64,000 bases of DNA from Nocardioides bruguierae (GCF_023656415.1 NZ_JAMOIL010000011.1:124001-188000); one strand, 5' to 3'. Shown: positions 53,764 to 62,037, numbered from the stretch's first letter. The notes: a model not told the origin generated them from the letters alone. Translations and numbers: made by a program.

Positions 53764-54894
53764 TCAGGCCAGCACGCCCGGGGCGAACTTCGGCACCCGC
53801 ACGATCACCCGGGTGCCCGCGCCGCGGGCGGTCTCCACCACCAGGCCGTACTCCTCCCCGTACGTGGCCCGCAGGCGCGCGTCGACGTTGCCCAGGCCGA
53901 CCGAGTCGTTCTCGTGGTCGCCGGCCAGCACCCGGGCGATCCGCTCGGGGTCCTCGCCGGCGCCGTCGTCGTCCACCTCGATCACGCAGTCGAGGCCGGC
54001 GTCCCGGGCGGAGATGCGGATGCGCCCGCCCTCGGGCTGCCCCTCCAGGCCGTGCCGCACGGCGTTCTCCACCAGCGGCTGCACGCACAGGAACGGGATG
54101 ACCACCGGCAGCACCTCGGGGGCCACGACGAGGGTGACGGCCAGCCGGTCGCCGAAGCGGGCCTGCTCCAGCAGCAGGTACTGCTCGATCGAGCGCAGCT
54201 CCTCCGAGAGCGTCGTGAACTCGCCGTGCTTGCGGAAGGAGTAGCGGGTGAAGTCCGCGAACTCCAGCAGCAGCTCACGGGCCCGCTCGGGGTCGGTGCG
54301 CACGAAGCTGGCGATCGCGCCGAGGGAGTTGAAGATGAAGTGCGGGCTGATCTGCGCCCGCAGCGCGCGGACCTCGGCCTCCATCAGCCGCGTGCGCGAG
54401 GAGTCCAGCTCGGCGAGCTCGAGCTGGCCCGAGACCCACCGCGCGACCTCCTCGGCCGTGCGGGCCAGGCCGGCGCCGGGGAAGGTGTCGAAGGCGACCA
54501 GGGCGCCCACGACCCGGTCCTCCACGACCAGCGGCGAGGAGACGGCGGAGCGGATCTCGCACTCGCGCACCGTGCAGCGCAGGTCGCGGCGGTCGAAGGC
54601 CCGCGGGCCCTGCCGCTCGAGGGTCGCGGCCACGATCGCCGGCACGTGCTCGGCGTGGTGGTAGGCCTCCCCGTCCCAGGCGAGGACGTCGGCGGTGTCG
54701 GTGAGCGCGATCGCGGGTGCGTCCAGGAGCGCTCGCAGGTGCGGGACGGCGGCCGCGGCGCTGTCCTGGCTCAGCCCGGCGCGCAGCGCGGGGGCCGCGA
54801 GCGAGGCGGTGTGCAGCGTGCGGAATGTCGCCAGCTCGGCGTCGGTGCCCAGGTGCCGGCGGCGCCAGCCGCGGCGGGCGCGGGGCTCGTTCAT
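53764..54894 (-). CDS. LytS-type sensor histidine kinase with GAF-like domain
   Basis: 376 residues. A soluble N-terminal GAF-like domain (about 32-142) replaces the membrane receptor of LytS/BtsS. The His_kinase motif is QISPHFIFNSL with H185, followed by VQPLVENAVRHGLEG, EVDDDGAGED and SVGLGNVDARLRATYG (ATP-binding). The ATG at 54894 is chosen because AGGAGG lies 8 bases before it; a GTG at 54903 overlaps that site. It signals to the LytTR regulator. With no membrane span it must sense a cytoplasmic ligand or state. Confidence 0.92.
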   Translation of the reverse strand: MNEPRARRGWRRRHLGTDAELATFRTLHTASLAAPALRAGLSQDSAAAAVPHLRALLDAPAIALTDTADVLAWDGEAYHHAEHVPAIVAATLERQGPRAFDRRDLRCTVRECEIRSAVSSPLVVEDRVVGALVAFDTFPGAGLARTAEEVARWVSGQLELAELDSSRTRLMEAEVRALRAQISPHFIFNSLGAIASFVRTDPERARELLLEFADFTRYSFRKHGEFTTLSEELRSIEQYLLLEQARFGDRLAVTLVVAPEVLPVVIPFLCVQPLVENAVRHGLEGQPEGGRIRISARDAGLDCVIEVDDDGAGEDPERIARVLAGDHENDSVGLGNVDARLRATYGEEYGLVVETARGAGTRVIVRVPKFAPGVLA

Positions 54895-54931
54895 CGGCGG
54901 CACCTCCTGTTGCGGCCCTCGCCCGGACCCG

Positions 54932-55942
54932 TCAGTGCAGGTCGATGAGGAGCAGGCCCTCGTCCTCGAAGACGGCGAGCGGGGCCTCGCCGAGGGAGAC
55001 CTGGATGCGGGGGAGGCTGCCGGTGGTGATGACCATGCGGTCGTCGTCCTCGTCCACGACCGCCTGCTCGCCCGTGCGCGCGGAGGGCTCGTCGAACGGC
55101 TGCTCGTCGTCCCACTCGTGGCCCGACCAGCCCTGCTCGGCCCGCAGCTGCGCCACCCGCTCGGCCTCGAGGCGGGCCTCGCGCTCGACCTCCTCGGGGC
55201 TCGGCTCGGGCCGGGGCGCCGCCTGGGCCGCCCAGCAGCGGGCCACCAGCGGCAGCTGCATCCCGTCCATGCCGCGGCCGTAGCCGGCGTAGAGCTCCGC
55301 GACGTCGGCGAGCACCTGCTCGCGCTGCTCCTCGGGCATCGCGGCGACGTTCGAGCGGGAGGCCGTCATGTCGGCGATCGAGTGGGAGTCCACGACGTGC
55401 CAGTGCCGGTGCTCGGCGTCCTCGTGCTGCTCCAGCAGGGGGCTGCCGAGGATCTCGTCGGCGAGGTCGGTGCGCTGGTCCTGCTCGCCGATCATCCGGC
55501 TCAGGCGTCGCACCCAGGGGACGCGGGCGTCGAAGGAGTTCCACACCACGGCCAGTCGGCCGGCCGGGGCGAGGACGCGCACGATCTCGGGCAGCGCCGT
55601 GGCGGCGTCGAACCAGTGGAACGCCTGCGCGGCGACCACCACGTCGAACGAGCCGGCCGCGAACGGCAGGGACTCCGCCGAGGCGACCTCGACGGGCACG
55701 TCGGGCAGCCGCTGGGACAGGATCTCCAGCATCGCCGGGTCCGGGTCGGTGGCCGTGACCTGGTGGCCCAGGTCCAGCAGGGCGGCCGTGAGCTTGCCGG
55801 TGCCGGCACCGAGCTCGAGGACGCGACAGGGGCGCTCACCCGTCAGCCACGCCGCCGACTCGGGCGGGTAGCCCGGGCGGCCGCGGTCGTAGGCCGCGGC
55901 GACGGACCCGAAGGACCGTCCGTGGGGCTGGTGCTCGCTCAT
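54932..55942 (-). CDS. SAM-dependent methyltransferase, class I
   Basis: 336 residues. Motif I is VLELGAGTGKL (about 41-51), DPDPAML ends the second strand, and VAAQAFHWFDAATALPEIVRVLAPAGRLAVVWN covers motifs III-IV. The first 200 residues are the methyltransferase; the C-terminal 100 are rich in Glu, Gln and Asp and end in a predicted beta segment, MVITTGSLPRIQVSLGEAPLAVFEDEGLLLI, of unknown role. The substrate is unknown. It precedes the kinase gene on the same strand by 37 bases and may be cotranscribed. Confidence 0.82.
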   Translation of the reverse strand: MSEHQPHGRSFGSVAAAYDRGRPGYPPESAAWLTGERPCRVLELGAGTGKLTAALLDLGHQVTATDPDPAMLEILSQRLPDVPVEVASAESLPFAAGSFDVVVAAQAFHWFDAATALPEIVRVLAPAGRLAVVWNSFDARVPWVRRLSRMIGEQDQRTDLADEILGSPLLEQHEDAEHRHWHVVDSHSIADMTASRSNVAAMPEEQREQVLADVAELYAGYGRGMDGMQLPLVARCWAAQAAPRPEPSPEEVEREARLEAERVAQLRAEQGWSGHEWDDEQPFDEPSARTGEQAVVDEDDDRMVITTGSLPRIQVSLGEAPLAVFEDEGLLLIDLH

Positions 55943-56049
55943 CCCTGCGGAGCGTAGCCCCCGTGCGGCCCGGCCGGGTGCTGCCGCGCGGCGTGGCGTG
56001 GGCCCGCTCCGTGTGACGCCCGGCGGCGGGTCGTGGGTAGCCTGCCGGG

Positions 56050-56781
56050 GTGAGTGCCGACCCGCTGGCCCCGCTGCTGTCCCTGGAGGGCGTCCCGAGC
56101 GCGTACGTCGCGGCCCGCGACGCCGTGGACGTGGTGCTGCGCGACCGCGGCCTGCGGCGCACCAGCCCCGAGACCACCTCGGAGTCGCTGCTGCGCGGCG
56201 CGCACGCCTCCGCGGTGCTGGCCGGCTCCGAGGCGACGCTCGCGCAGGTGCGCAGCGGCGAGGTCGAGGACCGGCACGTCCTGGCCGCGCTGCGGGTCAG
56301 CACGGCGCTGCTCTCCCTGGCCCCGCTCCTGCGGAGCACGCCGCTGCAGGCCCTGGCGCGCATCCACGCCCTGGCCGGGGCGGGGGAGGTGCCCGAGGAG
56401 CGGCTCGGCCGCCCGCGGGACGAGGAGGCGGCCACGCGGCTGCGCGGGCTCGCCCAGCTGCTCACCGCCACCACGCGGGCCCCGGCGCTCGTGGTGGCCG
56501 CGGTCGTGCACGCGGAGCTGGCGACGCTGGGCCCGTTCGGCTCCCACGACGGCATCGTCGCGCGCGCGGCGGAGCGCCTCGTCCTCGTGGCCCGCGGGGT
56601 GGACGAGAAGTCGCTGGTGGTGCCGGAAGCCGGGCACCTGGCGATGCGTGCCGAGTACCAGCAGGCGCTGCTGGGCTACCGGGACGGCGGGCAGGCCGGC
56701 GTCCACGCGTGGCTCCTGCACTGCGCGCGCGCCTACGCGGCCGCCGCCGAGGCCTCGCCGCTGCGTCGCGCGGCCGACTGA
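56050..56781 (+). CDS. Rv3662c-like protein with degenerate Fic-like motif
   Basis: 243 residues, mostly helical, GTG start. The segment GPFGSHDGIVARAAERLVL resembles the Fic active-site pattern HPFxxGNGRxxR, but the catalytic His is replaced (GPF) and GNGR is changed to HDGI, so AMPylation is unlikely. Its place, before the Ms1-like RNA and the HAD phosphatase, matches Rv3662c in mycobacteria. No function is known. It is not a clear enzyme from sequence. Confidence 0.7.
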   Translation: MSADPLAPLLSLEGVPSAYVAARDAVDVVLRDRGLRRTSPETTSESLLRGAHASAVLAGSEATLAQVRSGEVEDRHVLAALRVSTALLSLAPLLRSTPLQALARIHALAGAGEVPEERLGRPRDEEAATRLRGLAQLLTATTRAPALVVAAVVHAELATLGPFGSHDGIVARAAERLVLVARGVDEKSLVVPEAGHLAMRAEYQQALLGYRDGGQAGVHAWLLHCARAYAAAAEASPLRRAAD

Positions 56782-56796
56782 GCCGACGCGGCCAGG

Positions 56797-56846
56797 GTCG
56801 GCCCGGCGTCGGCCCGGCGTCGGCCGGCGTCGGCCCGGCGTCGGCG
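56797..56846. repeat. 11-bp tandem repeats after the Rv3662c-like gene
   Basis: GTCGGCCCGGC at 56797, 56808 and 56829, with a 10-bp variant at 56819 and a partial copy at 56840. It lies between the stop at 56781 and the terminator of the Ms1-like RNA. Confidence 0.85.
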
Positions 56847-56854
56847 AACAGGGG

Positions 56855-57048
56855 AAAAACGCTGGTGGCCCCCGGGAGCGCGTGGGCTTCCGAGGGCCAC
56901 CGCCGGCACCTGACCGTACGGCTACCAGGCGTGCACTCTCATTGCTGCCGCCGGGGCTGACTGGCCCGGCTGGTTCAGCGCCCTGGTGAGAAGGGTGGGT
57001 CGCCGCGTGGGTACCGCCGGTCAGGTGCTGCTTGTGGTGTTGTCCGTA
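56855..57048 (-). ncRNA. Ms1-like (MTS2823-type) RNA
   Basis: Minus-strand RNA of about 194 nt. Promoter: TTGTGG (57083-57078), 17-bp spacer, TATCAA (57060-57055). A long-range stem joins 57027-57018 (CACCTGACCG) to 56916-56907 (CGGTCAGGTG), enclosing smaller hairpins. The 3' end is a 12-bp stem (56901-56890 with 56875-56864, one U-G pair) followed by U5 at 56859-56855. It sits downstream of the HAD gene on the same strand and before the Rv3662c-like gene, exactly the place of Ms1/MTS2823 in mycobacteria. Ms1 binds RNA polymerase core. Identity rests on location and structure, not on recalled sequence. Confidence 0.7.
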
Positions 57049-57083
57049 ACCCCATTGATACCTGCGTGTGATGTGAGCCACAA
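57049..57083 (-). promoter_or_regulatory. Promoter of the Ms1-like RNA with overlapping Crp-like box
   Basis: The -35 TTGTGG and -10 TATCAA are 17 bases apart on the minus strand. TGTGATGTGAGCCACA at 57067-57082 fits the Crp/GlxR pattern TGTGA-N6-TCACA at 9 of 10 positions and covers the -35 element, a position suited to repression. Confidence 0.6.
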
Positions 57084-57181
57084 GGGCTACTCGTCGGTAC
57101 CTTGCGGGACCCGGGGCACTGGACGCCGCGGGAGAGACCTTCCCACCACGGCCCGCGCACCCTCGGGGGAGGTCGTGGCGC

Positions 57182-57970
57182 TCAGCCCTCGTGGCGCCCG
57201 CGGCGCAGCGTCCACCACACGCCCACGGCGGCCGCGCCGCCCGCGGACAGCAGCGCCGCGGCCGTGATCGCCGGCCCCTTGACCTGCGGCTTCAGCGCCA
57301 CGGGCACGTCGAAGCGGAGCACCGGCCACTCGCGCTCCTTCGCGGCCTTGCGCAGCTCGCGGTCGGGGTTCACCGCGGAGGGGTGCCCGACCTCCTCCAG
57401 CATCGGGAGGTCGGTGATCGAGTCGCTGTAGGCGTAGCAGGCCGACAGGTCGTACCCGCGCTCCTCGGCCAGCTCGCGCACGGCGGCCGCCTTCTCCTCC
57501 GCGTAGGCGTAGTAGGCGATGTCGCCGGTGTAGCGGCCGTCCTCGCCGACCTCCAGGCGGGTGGCGACGACGTGGTCGGCGCCCAGCAGCTCCCCGATCG
57601 GGGCGACGACGTCGGCGCCGGAGGCGGAGACGATCACGACCTCGCGGCCGGCCGCGTGGTGCAGGGCGATGAGCTCCACGGCCTCGGAGTAGACGATGGG
57701 GTCGACGATCTCGTGCAGGGTGTCGGCGACGATCTCGCGGACGGTCGCGACGTCCCAGCCCTCCACCAGCTGCGACATGAACTGCCGCATCTTCTCCATC
57801 TGGTCGTGGTCCGCGCCGCCGACGAGGTAGACGAACTGCGTGTAGGCCGAGCGCAGCACGGCCGAGCGCGAGATCAGCCCGCCGGCCTGGAAGGGTCGGC
57901 TGAACGCGAAGGTGCTCGACTTGGCGATGATCGTCTTGTCGAGGTCGAAGAAGGCCGCGGCGGCGGGCAT
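57182..57970 (-). CDS. HAD-IB family phosphatase with C-terminal membrane segment (Rv3661-like)
   Basis: 262 residues from the ATG at 57970. The HAD nucleophile/acid pair is D9 and D11 in FFDLDKTI; motif II is VIVSASGADV; motif III/IV is YAYSDSITDLPMLEEVG after a Lys. This is the SerB-like HAD-IB branch. The last 30 residues form a membrane anchor (AITAAALLSAGGAAAVGVWW) and a basic tail. The substrate is unknown; phosphoserine or a lysophospholipid-type phosphate are family options. It is divergent from the Tad genes. Confidence 0.87.
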   Translation of the reverse strand: MPAAAAFFDLDKTIIAKSSTFAFSRPFQAGGLISRSAVLRSAYTQFVYLVGGADHDQMEKMRQFMSQLVEGWDVATVREIVADTLHEIVDPIVYSEAVELIALHHAAGREVVIVSASGADVVAPIGELLGADHVVATRLEVGEDGRYTGDIAYYAYAEEKAAAVRELAEERGYDLSACYAYSDSITDLPMLEEVGHPSAVNPDRELRKAAKEREWPVLRFDVPVALKPQVKGPAITAAALLSAGGAAAVGVWWTLRRGRHEG

Positions 57971-58107
57971 GCGCCGAGGGTAGCCCTCCCCGACGACCGC
58001 CCCGCGTCGGGCCACCTGGTGTCCACAGCCACCCGCCGCAGCACCCTCGTCCCCAGGCGCCGCGCGAGCACTCCCGGGGGCGTGCGCGGAACCGCACCGT
58101 GGGGTGC

Positions 58108-59298
58108 ATGGACCTCACGCCCGCCGACTCCCTGTCCTCCGACTCCCTGTCCTCCGAGTCCCTGTCCGCCGACGCGCTGCCGCCAGACGTCTCCGCCGCC
58201 TCCCCGGTGCTGCTCGCCTCGCGCGACCCCGCGCTCGTCGCGGAGGTCGGGCGGCTGGCGGCCGCGGCGGGGGTGGCCGTCCACCTGGTCGAGGACGCCG
58301 GCGCGGCACTGCGCGCGTGGGAGGACTGCCCGCTCGTGCTCCTGGGCGCGGACCTGCTCGAGGAGCTCACCGTGCTCCGCCCCCGCCGGCGGCCCGGCCT
58401 GCACGTGCTCGCCCGCGTCGACCTGCTCGAGGGCTGCTACCGCTGGGCGCTGGACCTGGGGGCCACCTCGGCGGTGCCCGTGCCCGACCAGGACGCGGCC
58501 CTGGCCCGGCTGCTGGCCGACGTGGGCGAGCAGTCGAGCCCGGGTCGGGTGGTCGGCGTGGTCGCCGGCAGCGGTGGTGCGGGCGCGACGACCCTCGCCT
58601 GCGGCCTGGCCCAGGTCGGTGCGGACGCCGGCGCCGCGCTCGTCGTCGACGCCGACCCGGTCGGCCCGGGGACCGACCGGGTGCTCGGCCTGGAGCACGC
58701 CGACGGGGTGCGCTGGGAGGACCTGGCCGGCACCGACGGCCGCCTCGGCGCCCGGTCGCTGCGCGAGGCCGTGCCCCACCGCGGCACCCTCGGCACGCTG
58801 TCCTTCGCCGGCTCGCTGGCCGGCCGACGCGGTGCCTCCCGCCGGCAGGGCCCGGACGCCCCGCGCCCGGCGCTGCTGCGCGAGGTCGTGGACGCCGCGC
58901 GGCGTGGCCACGACCTGGTGGTCGTCGACCTCCCCCGGCACGGTCTCGACCCCGACCTGGTGGGGCGCTGCGACCTGGTGGTGGTCGTGCTCCGCCCCGA
59001 CCTGCTCGGGGCCGCGGCGGCGGCCCGGGTCGCCGCCACCTGCCGTGCGGTGGCCCCCACCGCCGGGCTGCTGCGTGGCCGCGCCGACGACGAGGCCGCC
59101 CTGGTCGCCGCGGTCGGCGTGCCCGTGCTGGCCCGCACCGGCGAGCAGCGCGGGGTGGCCGAGTCCGTCGACCTCGGGCTGGGCCCGGTTCGCAACCGAC
59201 GCGGCACCCTGGGCCGCGCCTGCCGCGAGGTGCTCGACCGGCTCGCGCTCGGCGGCGTGCCCCAGCGACGCGGCGACGCCGGTGGGCGGGCCGCGTGA
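58108..59298 (+). CDS. ssd: Ssd/CpaE-like septum-site protein
   Basis: 396 residues. An N-terminal receiver-like region (about 30-140) is followed by a MinD/ParA-like ATPase fold. The deviant Walker A position reads GSGGAGATT (154-162), where the conserved lysine is missing, so ATP hydrolysis is doubtful. VVVDLPRHGLDPDL is the Walker B region. The N-terminus has a (DSLSS)n repeat from 15-bp units at 58126-58170. CpaE-type proteins direct the Tad machinery; the M. tuberculosis homologue Ssd (Rv3660c) affects septation. The start is the ATG at 58108; a GTG at 58099 is possible. It overlaps the next gene by 4 bases. Confidence 0.85.
   Translation: MDLTPADSLSSDSLSSESLSADALPPDVSAASPVLLASRDPALVAEVGRLAAAAGVAVHLVEDAGAALRAWEDCPLVLLGADLLEELTVLRPRRRPGLHVLARVDLLEGCYRWALDLGATSAVPVPDQDAALARLLADVGEQSSPGRVVGVVAGSGGAGATTLACGLAQVGADAGAALVVDADPVGPGTDRVLGLEHADGVRWEDLAGTDGRLGARSLREAVPHRGTLGTLSFAGSLAGRRGASRRQGPDAPRPALLREVVDAARRGHDLVVVDLPRHGLDPDLVGRCDLVVVVLRPDLLGAAAAARVAATCRAVAPTAGLLRGRADDEAALVAAVGVPVLARTGEQRGVAESVDLGLGPVRNRRGTLGRACREVLDRLALGGVPQRRGDAGGRAA
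58126..58170 (+). repeat. Three in-frame 15-bp tandem repeats in ssd
   Basis: Two exact units at 58126 and 58141 (GACTCCCTGTCCTCC) and a variant at 58156 encode DSLSS, DSLSS, ESLSA. Confidence 0.85.
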
Positions 59299-60506
59299 GC
59301 CCGTCGTTCCCCGCCTCCCCGGCCCTGGCCCCGGACGTGACGGCCCTGGTGGAGCGCGTCCGCGACCGCCTGGTGGCCAGCCCCGGGGCGCTGACGCCCC
59401 AGCGGGTGGCGGCGGCGCTGCGCGAGGGCGGCCGACCGGTGGGCGACGCGACGGTGCTGGCCGTGCACGAGGCGCTCACCCGCGACGTCGTCGGCGCGGG
59501 GCCGCTCGAGCCGCTGCTGCGGCTGCCGGGCGTCACCGACGTCCTGGTCAACGGACCCGAGGCGGTCTTCGTGGACCGCGGCCGCGGTCTGGAGCCGGCC
59601 GACGTGCGCTTCGCCGACGACGGCGCCGTGCGCCGCCTGGCCCAGCGGCTCGCCGCCGGCGCCGGCCGTCGGCTGGACGACGCCGTGCCGCACTGCGACC
59701 TCCGGCTGCCCGACGGCACCCGGTTCCACGCCGTCCTCGCGCCGCTGGCGCGACCGGGCACCACCATCTCGCTGCGCGTGCCGCCGTCGCAGGTGCTCGC
59801 CCTCGACGAGCTGGTGGCCCGCGGGGCGCTGCCGCTGGCGGCGGCCCGCCTGCTCCGCGCGGTGGTCCACGCACGGCTGGCCTTCCTGGTCACCGGCGGC
59901 ACGGGCGCGGGCAAGACGACCATGCTGGCGGGCCTGCTCTCCGAGGTGCCGCCCGGCGAGCGGCTCGTGCTCGTCGAGGACGCCGGGGAGCTGCGGCCCG
60001 AGCACCCGCACGTCGTGGGGCTCGAGGCCCGCCCGCCCAACGTCGAGGGCGCCGGTGAGATCACCCTGGCCACCCTCGTGCGGCAGGCGCTGCGCATGCG
60101 CCCGGACCGGCTGGTCGTCGGCGAGGTGCGCGGCGCGGAGGTCGTGGACCTCCTGGCCGCGCTCAACACGGGCCACGAGGGCGGCTGCGGCACCCTGCAC
60201 GCCAACTCCCCGGCCGACGTGCCGGCCCGCGTGGAGGCCCTCGCCCTTGCCGCCGGGCTCGACCGCGAGGCCGTCCACAGCCAGCTGGGGGCGGGCCTGC
60301 ACGTCGTGCTGCACGTCGCCCGCGGCCGGGAGGGACGCCGAGGCCTCGCCGAGGTCGGGGTCGTCGTGCCCGAGCCGCACACCGGTCGGGTGCGGGTCGA
60401 GGAGGCCGTCCGCGTGGTCGACGGCCGGCTCGTGGAGGGTCCGGCTGTCGACGTGCTGGCGGCGCTGGTCGCCGGCCCGGACGACGCGACGGAGCCCCTC
60501 GGATGA
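59295..60506 (+). CDS. cpaF: Tad secretion ATPase, CpaF/TadA family
   Basis: 403 residues, GTG overlapping ssd. The N-terminal domain leads to the core with GPLEPLLRLPGVTDVLVNGP, Walker A GGTGAGKT (201-208), the Asp box VLVEDAGELRPEHPHV, Walker B DRLVVGEVRGAEVVDLL and the His box NTGHEGGCGTLHANSP. It powers pilus assembly or secretion at the inner membrane. It matches Rv3659c. All catalytic motifs are intact, unlike Ssd. Confidence 0.93.
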   Translation: MSPSFPASPALAPDVTALVERVRDRLVASPGALTPQRVAAALREGGRPVGDATVLAVHEALTRDVVGAGPLEPLLRLPGVTDVLVNGPEAVFVDRGRGLEPADVRFADDGAVRRLAQRLAAGAGRRLDDAVPHCDLRLPDGTRFHAVLAPLARPGTTISLRVPPSQVLALDELVARGALPLAAARLLRAVVHARLAFLVTGGTGAGKTTMLAGLLSEVPPGERLVLVEDAGELRPEHPHVVGLEARPPNVEGAGEITLATLVRQALRMRPDRLVVGEVRGAEVVDLLAALNTGHEGGCGTLHANSPADVPARVEALALAAGLDREAVHSQLGAGLHVVLHVARGREGRRGLAEVGVVVPEPHTGRVRVEEAVRVVDGRLVEGPAVDVLAALVAGPDDATEPLG

Positions 60507-61306
60507 CGGGCGCGGCTGCCCTCCTCGCCGTCAGCGCCGGGCTGGCGGCAGCCGGGGCCGCTGCGCTGCTGCCGGCTCCTGCCCGCGGGCCGGGGACGGC
60601 CGCCACCCGCTCCGCCGCGCGCTGGTGGCCCGCGGGCGCGGCCGCCGTCCTCGTGCTCGGCCTGGCGCTGCTCCTCGGCGGAGCCGGCTCCGCGCTGGCG
60701 GTGCTGGTCGCGGTCTCGCCCGCCGTGGCGGTCGCGGTGCGACTGGTGCGCGCCACCCGGGCGGAGCGACGCGCCGTGGCCACCGGCGAGCAGGTGGCGC
60801 TGCTGTGCGAGCACCTGGCCGGGGACCTGCGCGCCGGACGCCCGCCCGGCCCCGCCCTCGCGGACGCGGCCCGCACGTGGCCCCCGGCCGACGCCGTCGC
60901 CCGGGCGCACCGGGTCGGGGCCGACGTCCCCGCCGCCTGGCGGGCGCTGTCGACCGGGCCGGGTGCCGCGGACCTACGGCTCATCGCCGCTGCCTGGGAG
61001 GTCGCGCACCGCACCGGTCACGGTCTCGCCGAGGCGCTCCAGCGCTGCGTCGAGGACCAGACCCGCGCCCGCGCCACGCGCCGGGTCGTCCGCTCCGAGC
61101 TGGCCTCGGCGCGGGCCACCGCGCGCCTGGTGGCGCTGCTGCCCGTGCCCGCGCTGCTGCTGGGCGCCTCCACCGGTGCCGCCCCCTGGCATTTCCTGCT
61201 GGGCTCGCCCGTCGGGCTCGTGTGTCTCGGGCTCGGGCTGCTCCTCGGGGCGGCGGGCCTCACCTGGATCGAGCGCCTGGCCGCGGACGCACGGAGGCGG
61301 GCATGA
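60503..61306 (+). CDS. tadB: Tad inner-membrane protein TadB-like
   Basis: 267 residues. Two N-terminal spans, a cytoplasmic helical type II secretion F domain (CEHLAGDLRAGRPPGPALADAA, LIAAAWEVAHRTGHGLAEAL), and two C-terminal spans. It is the first of two GspF-like proteins that form the membrane platform for CpaF. The ATG overlaps the cpaF stop (60503-60506). Confidence 0.88.
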   Translation: MTGAAALLAVSAGLAAAGAAALLPAPARGPGTAATRSAARWWPAGAAAVLVLGLALLLGGAGSALAVLVAVSPAVAVAVRLVRATRAERRAVATGEQVALLCEHLAGDLRAGRPPGPALADAARTWPPADAVARAHRVGADVPAAWRALSTGPGAADLRLIAAAWEVAHRTGHGLAEALQRCVEDQTRARATRRVVRSELASARATARLVALLPVPALLLGASTGAAPWHFLLGSPVGLVCLGLGLLLGAAGLTWIERLAADARRRA

Positions 61307-62037
61307 GCGCCCTGCTGCTGCCCGCGGCGGCCCTGTGCGCCGGCGCCGCCCTGGCGCTGCTGCTCCCCGTCCGGGCCGGGGCGCTCGCCCCGGCGCTCCC
61401 GCCGCCCGCGGGGTCGGTGCCCGGGCCGGTCCAGGCCGAGCACTCCCGGCTGCTCCTGCTGGTGCCGCTGACCGCGCTGGTCGCGGGGCCGGTGCTGCTC
61501 GGGCCGCTGCTGGGGGTCCCGGCGGGCCTGGTCGTGGCCGGGCTCCTGCTGCGGCGGGTGCGGGGGAGGGCGGCAGTCCACGCACGGGAGGCCGAGCGGA
61601 GGTCGACGGCCGACCTGCCTGCGCTGGTGGGCCTGGTCGCCACGTCGCTGGCCGGTGGCGCCGACCCCGGCCGCGCGCTCGGCCTGGCCGTGGACGCCTT
61701 GCCGGGCCCGGGCGCGGAACGGCTGCGCGCGGCCACGCGTCGGCTCGACCTCGGGGCCGAGCCCGGCCTCGTGTGGGCCCAGCTCGCACGGGACCCCTCG
61801 CTCGGCCCGCTCGGCCAGGCGTTCCGTCGGGCCCACGACGCCGGGGCGTCGGTCTCGGATGCTGTCGACCGGCTGGCCGACCAGCTCGCCGCCGACGCGC
61901 GTGCCTCGGCGGAGGACGCCGCCCGTGCCGTGGGCGTGAAGGCGGCCGTGCCTCTCGGCCTCCTGCTGCTGCCCTCGTTCGTGCTGCTCGGGATCGTGCC
62001 GGTCGCGGCCGGGATGCTGGCGGGCGTCCTGGGCTGA
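61303..62037 (+). CDS. tadC: Tad inner-membrane protein TadC-like
   Basis: 244 residues. Spans near residues 3-22 and 50-85, then a GspF domain with LPALVGLVATSLAGGADPGRAL and FRRAHDAGASVSDAVDRLADQL, and a final span VPLGLLLLPSFVLLGIVPVAAGML. Second platform protein; the ATG overlaps tadB. The hydrolase gene interrupts the Tad order downstream. Confidence 0.87.
   Translation: MSALLLPAAALCAGAALALLLPVRAGALAPALPPPAGSVPGPVQAEHSRLLLLVPLTALVAGPVLLGPLLGVPAGLVVAGLLLRRVRGRAAVHAREAERRSTADLPALVGLVATSLAGGADPGRALGLAVDALPGPGAERLRAATRRLDLGAEPGLVWAQLARDPSLGPLGQAFRRAHDAGASVSDAVDRLADQLAADARASAEDAARAVGVKAAVPLGLLLLPSFVLLGIVPVAAGMLAGVLG

Noticed and set aside
56855..57048. RNase P RNA, tmRNA or SRP RNA
   Set aside because: None of the conserved words of these RNAs (GAGGAAAGTCC, tag-peptide frame, GGAAGGAAGCAGCC) are present.
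57971..58107. 6C small RNA between the HAD gene and ssd
   Set aside because: Mycobacteria have the 6C RNA near here, but this 137-bp gap shows no paired hairpins with C6 loops and no U-tailed terminator.
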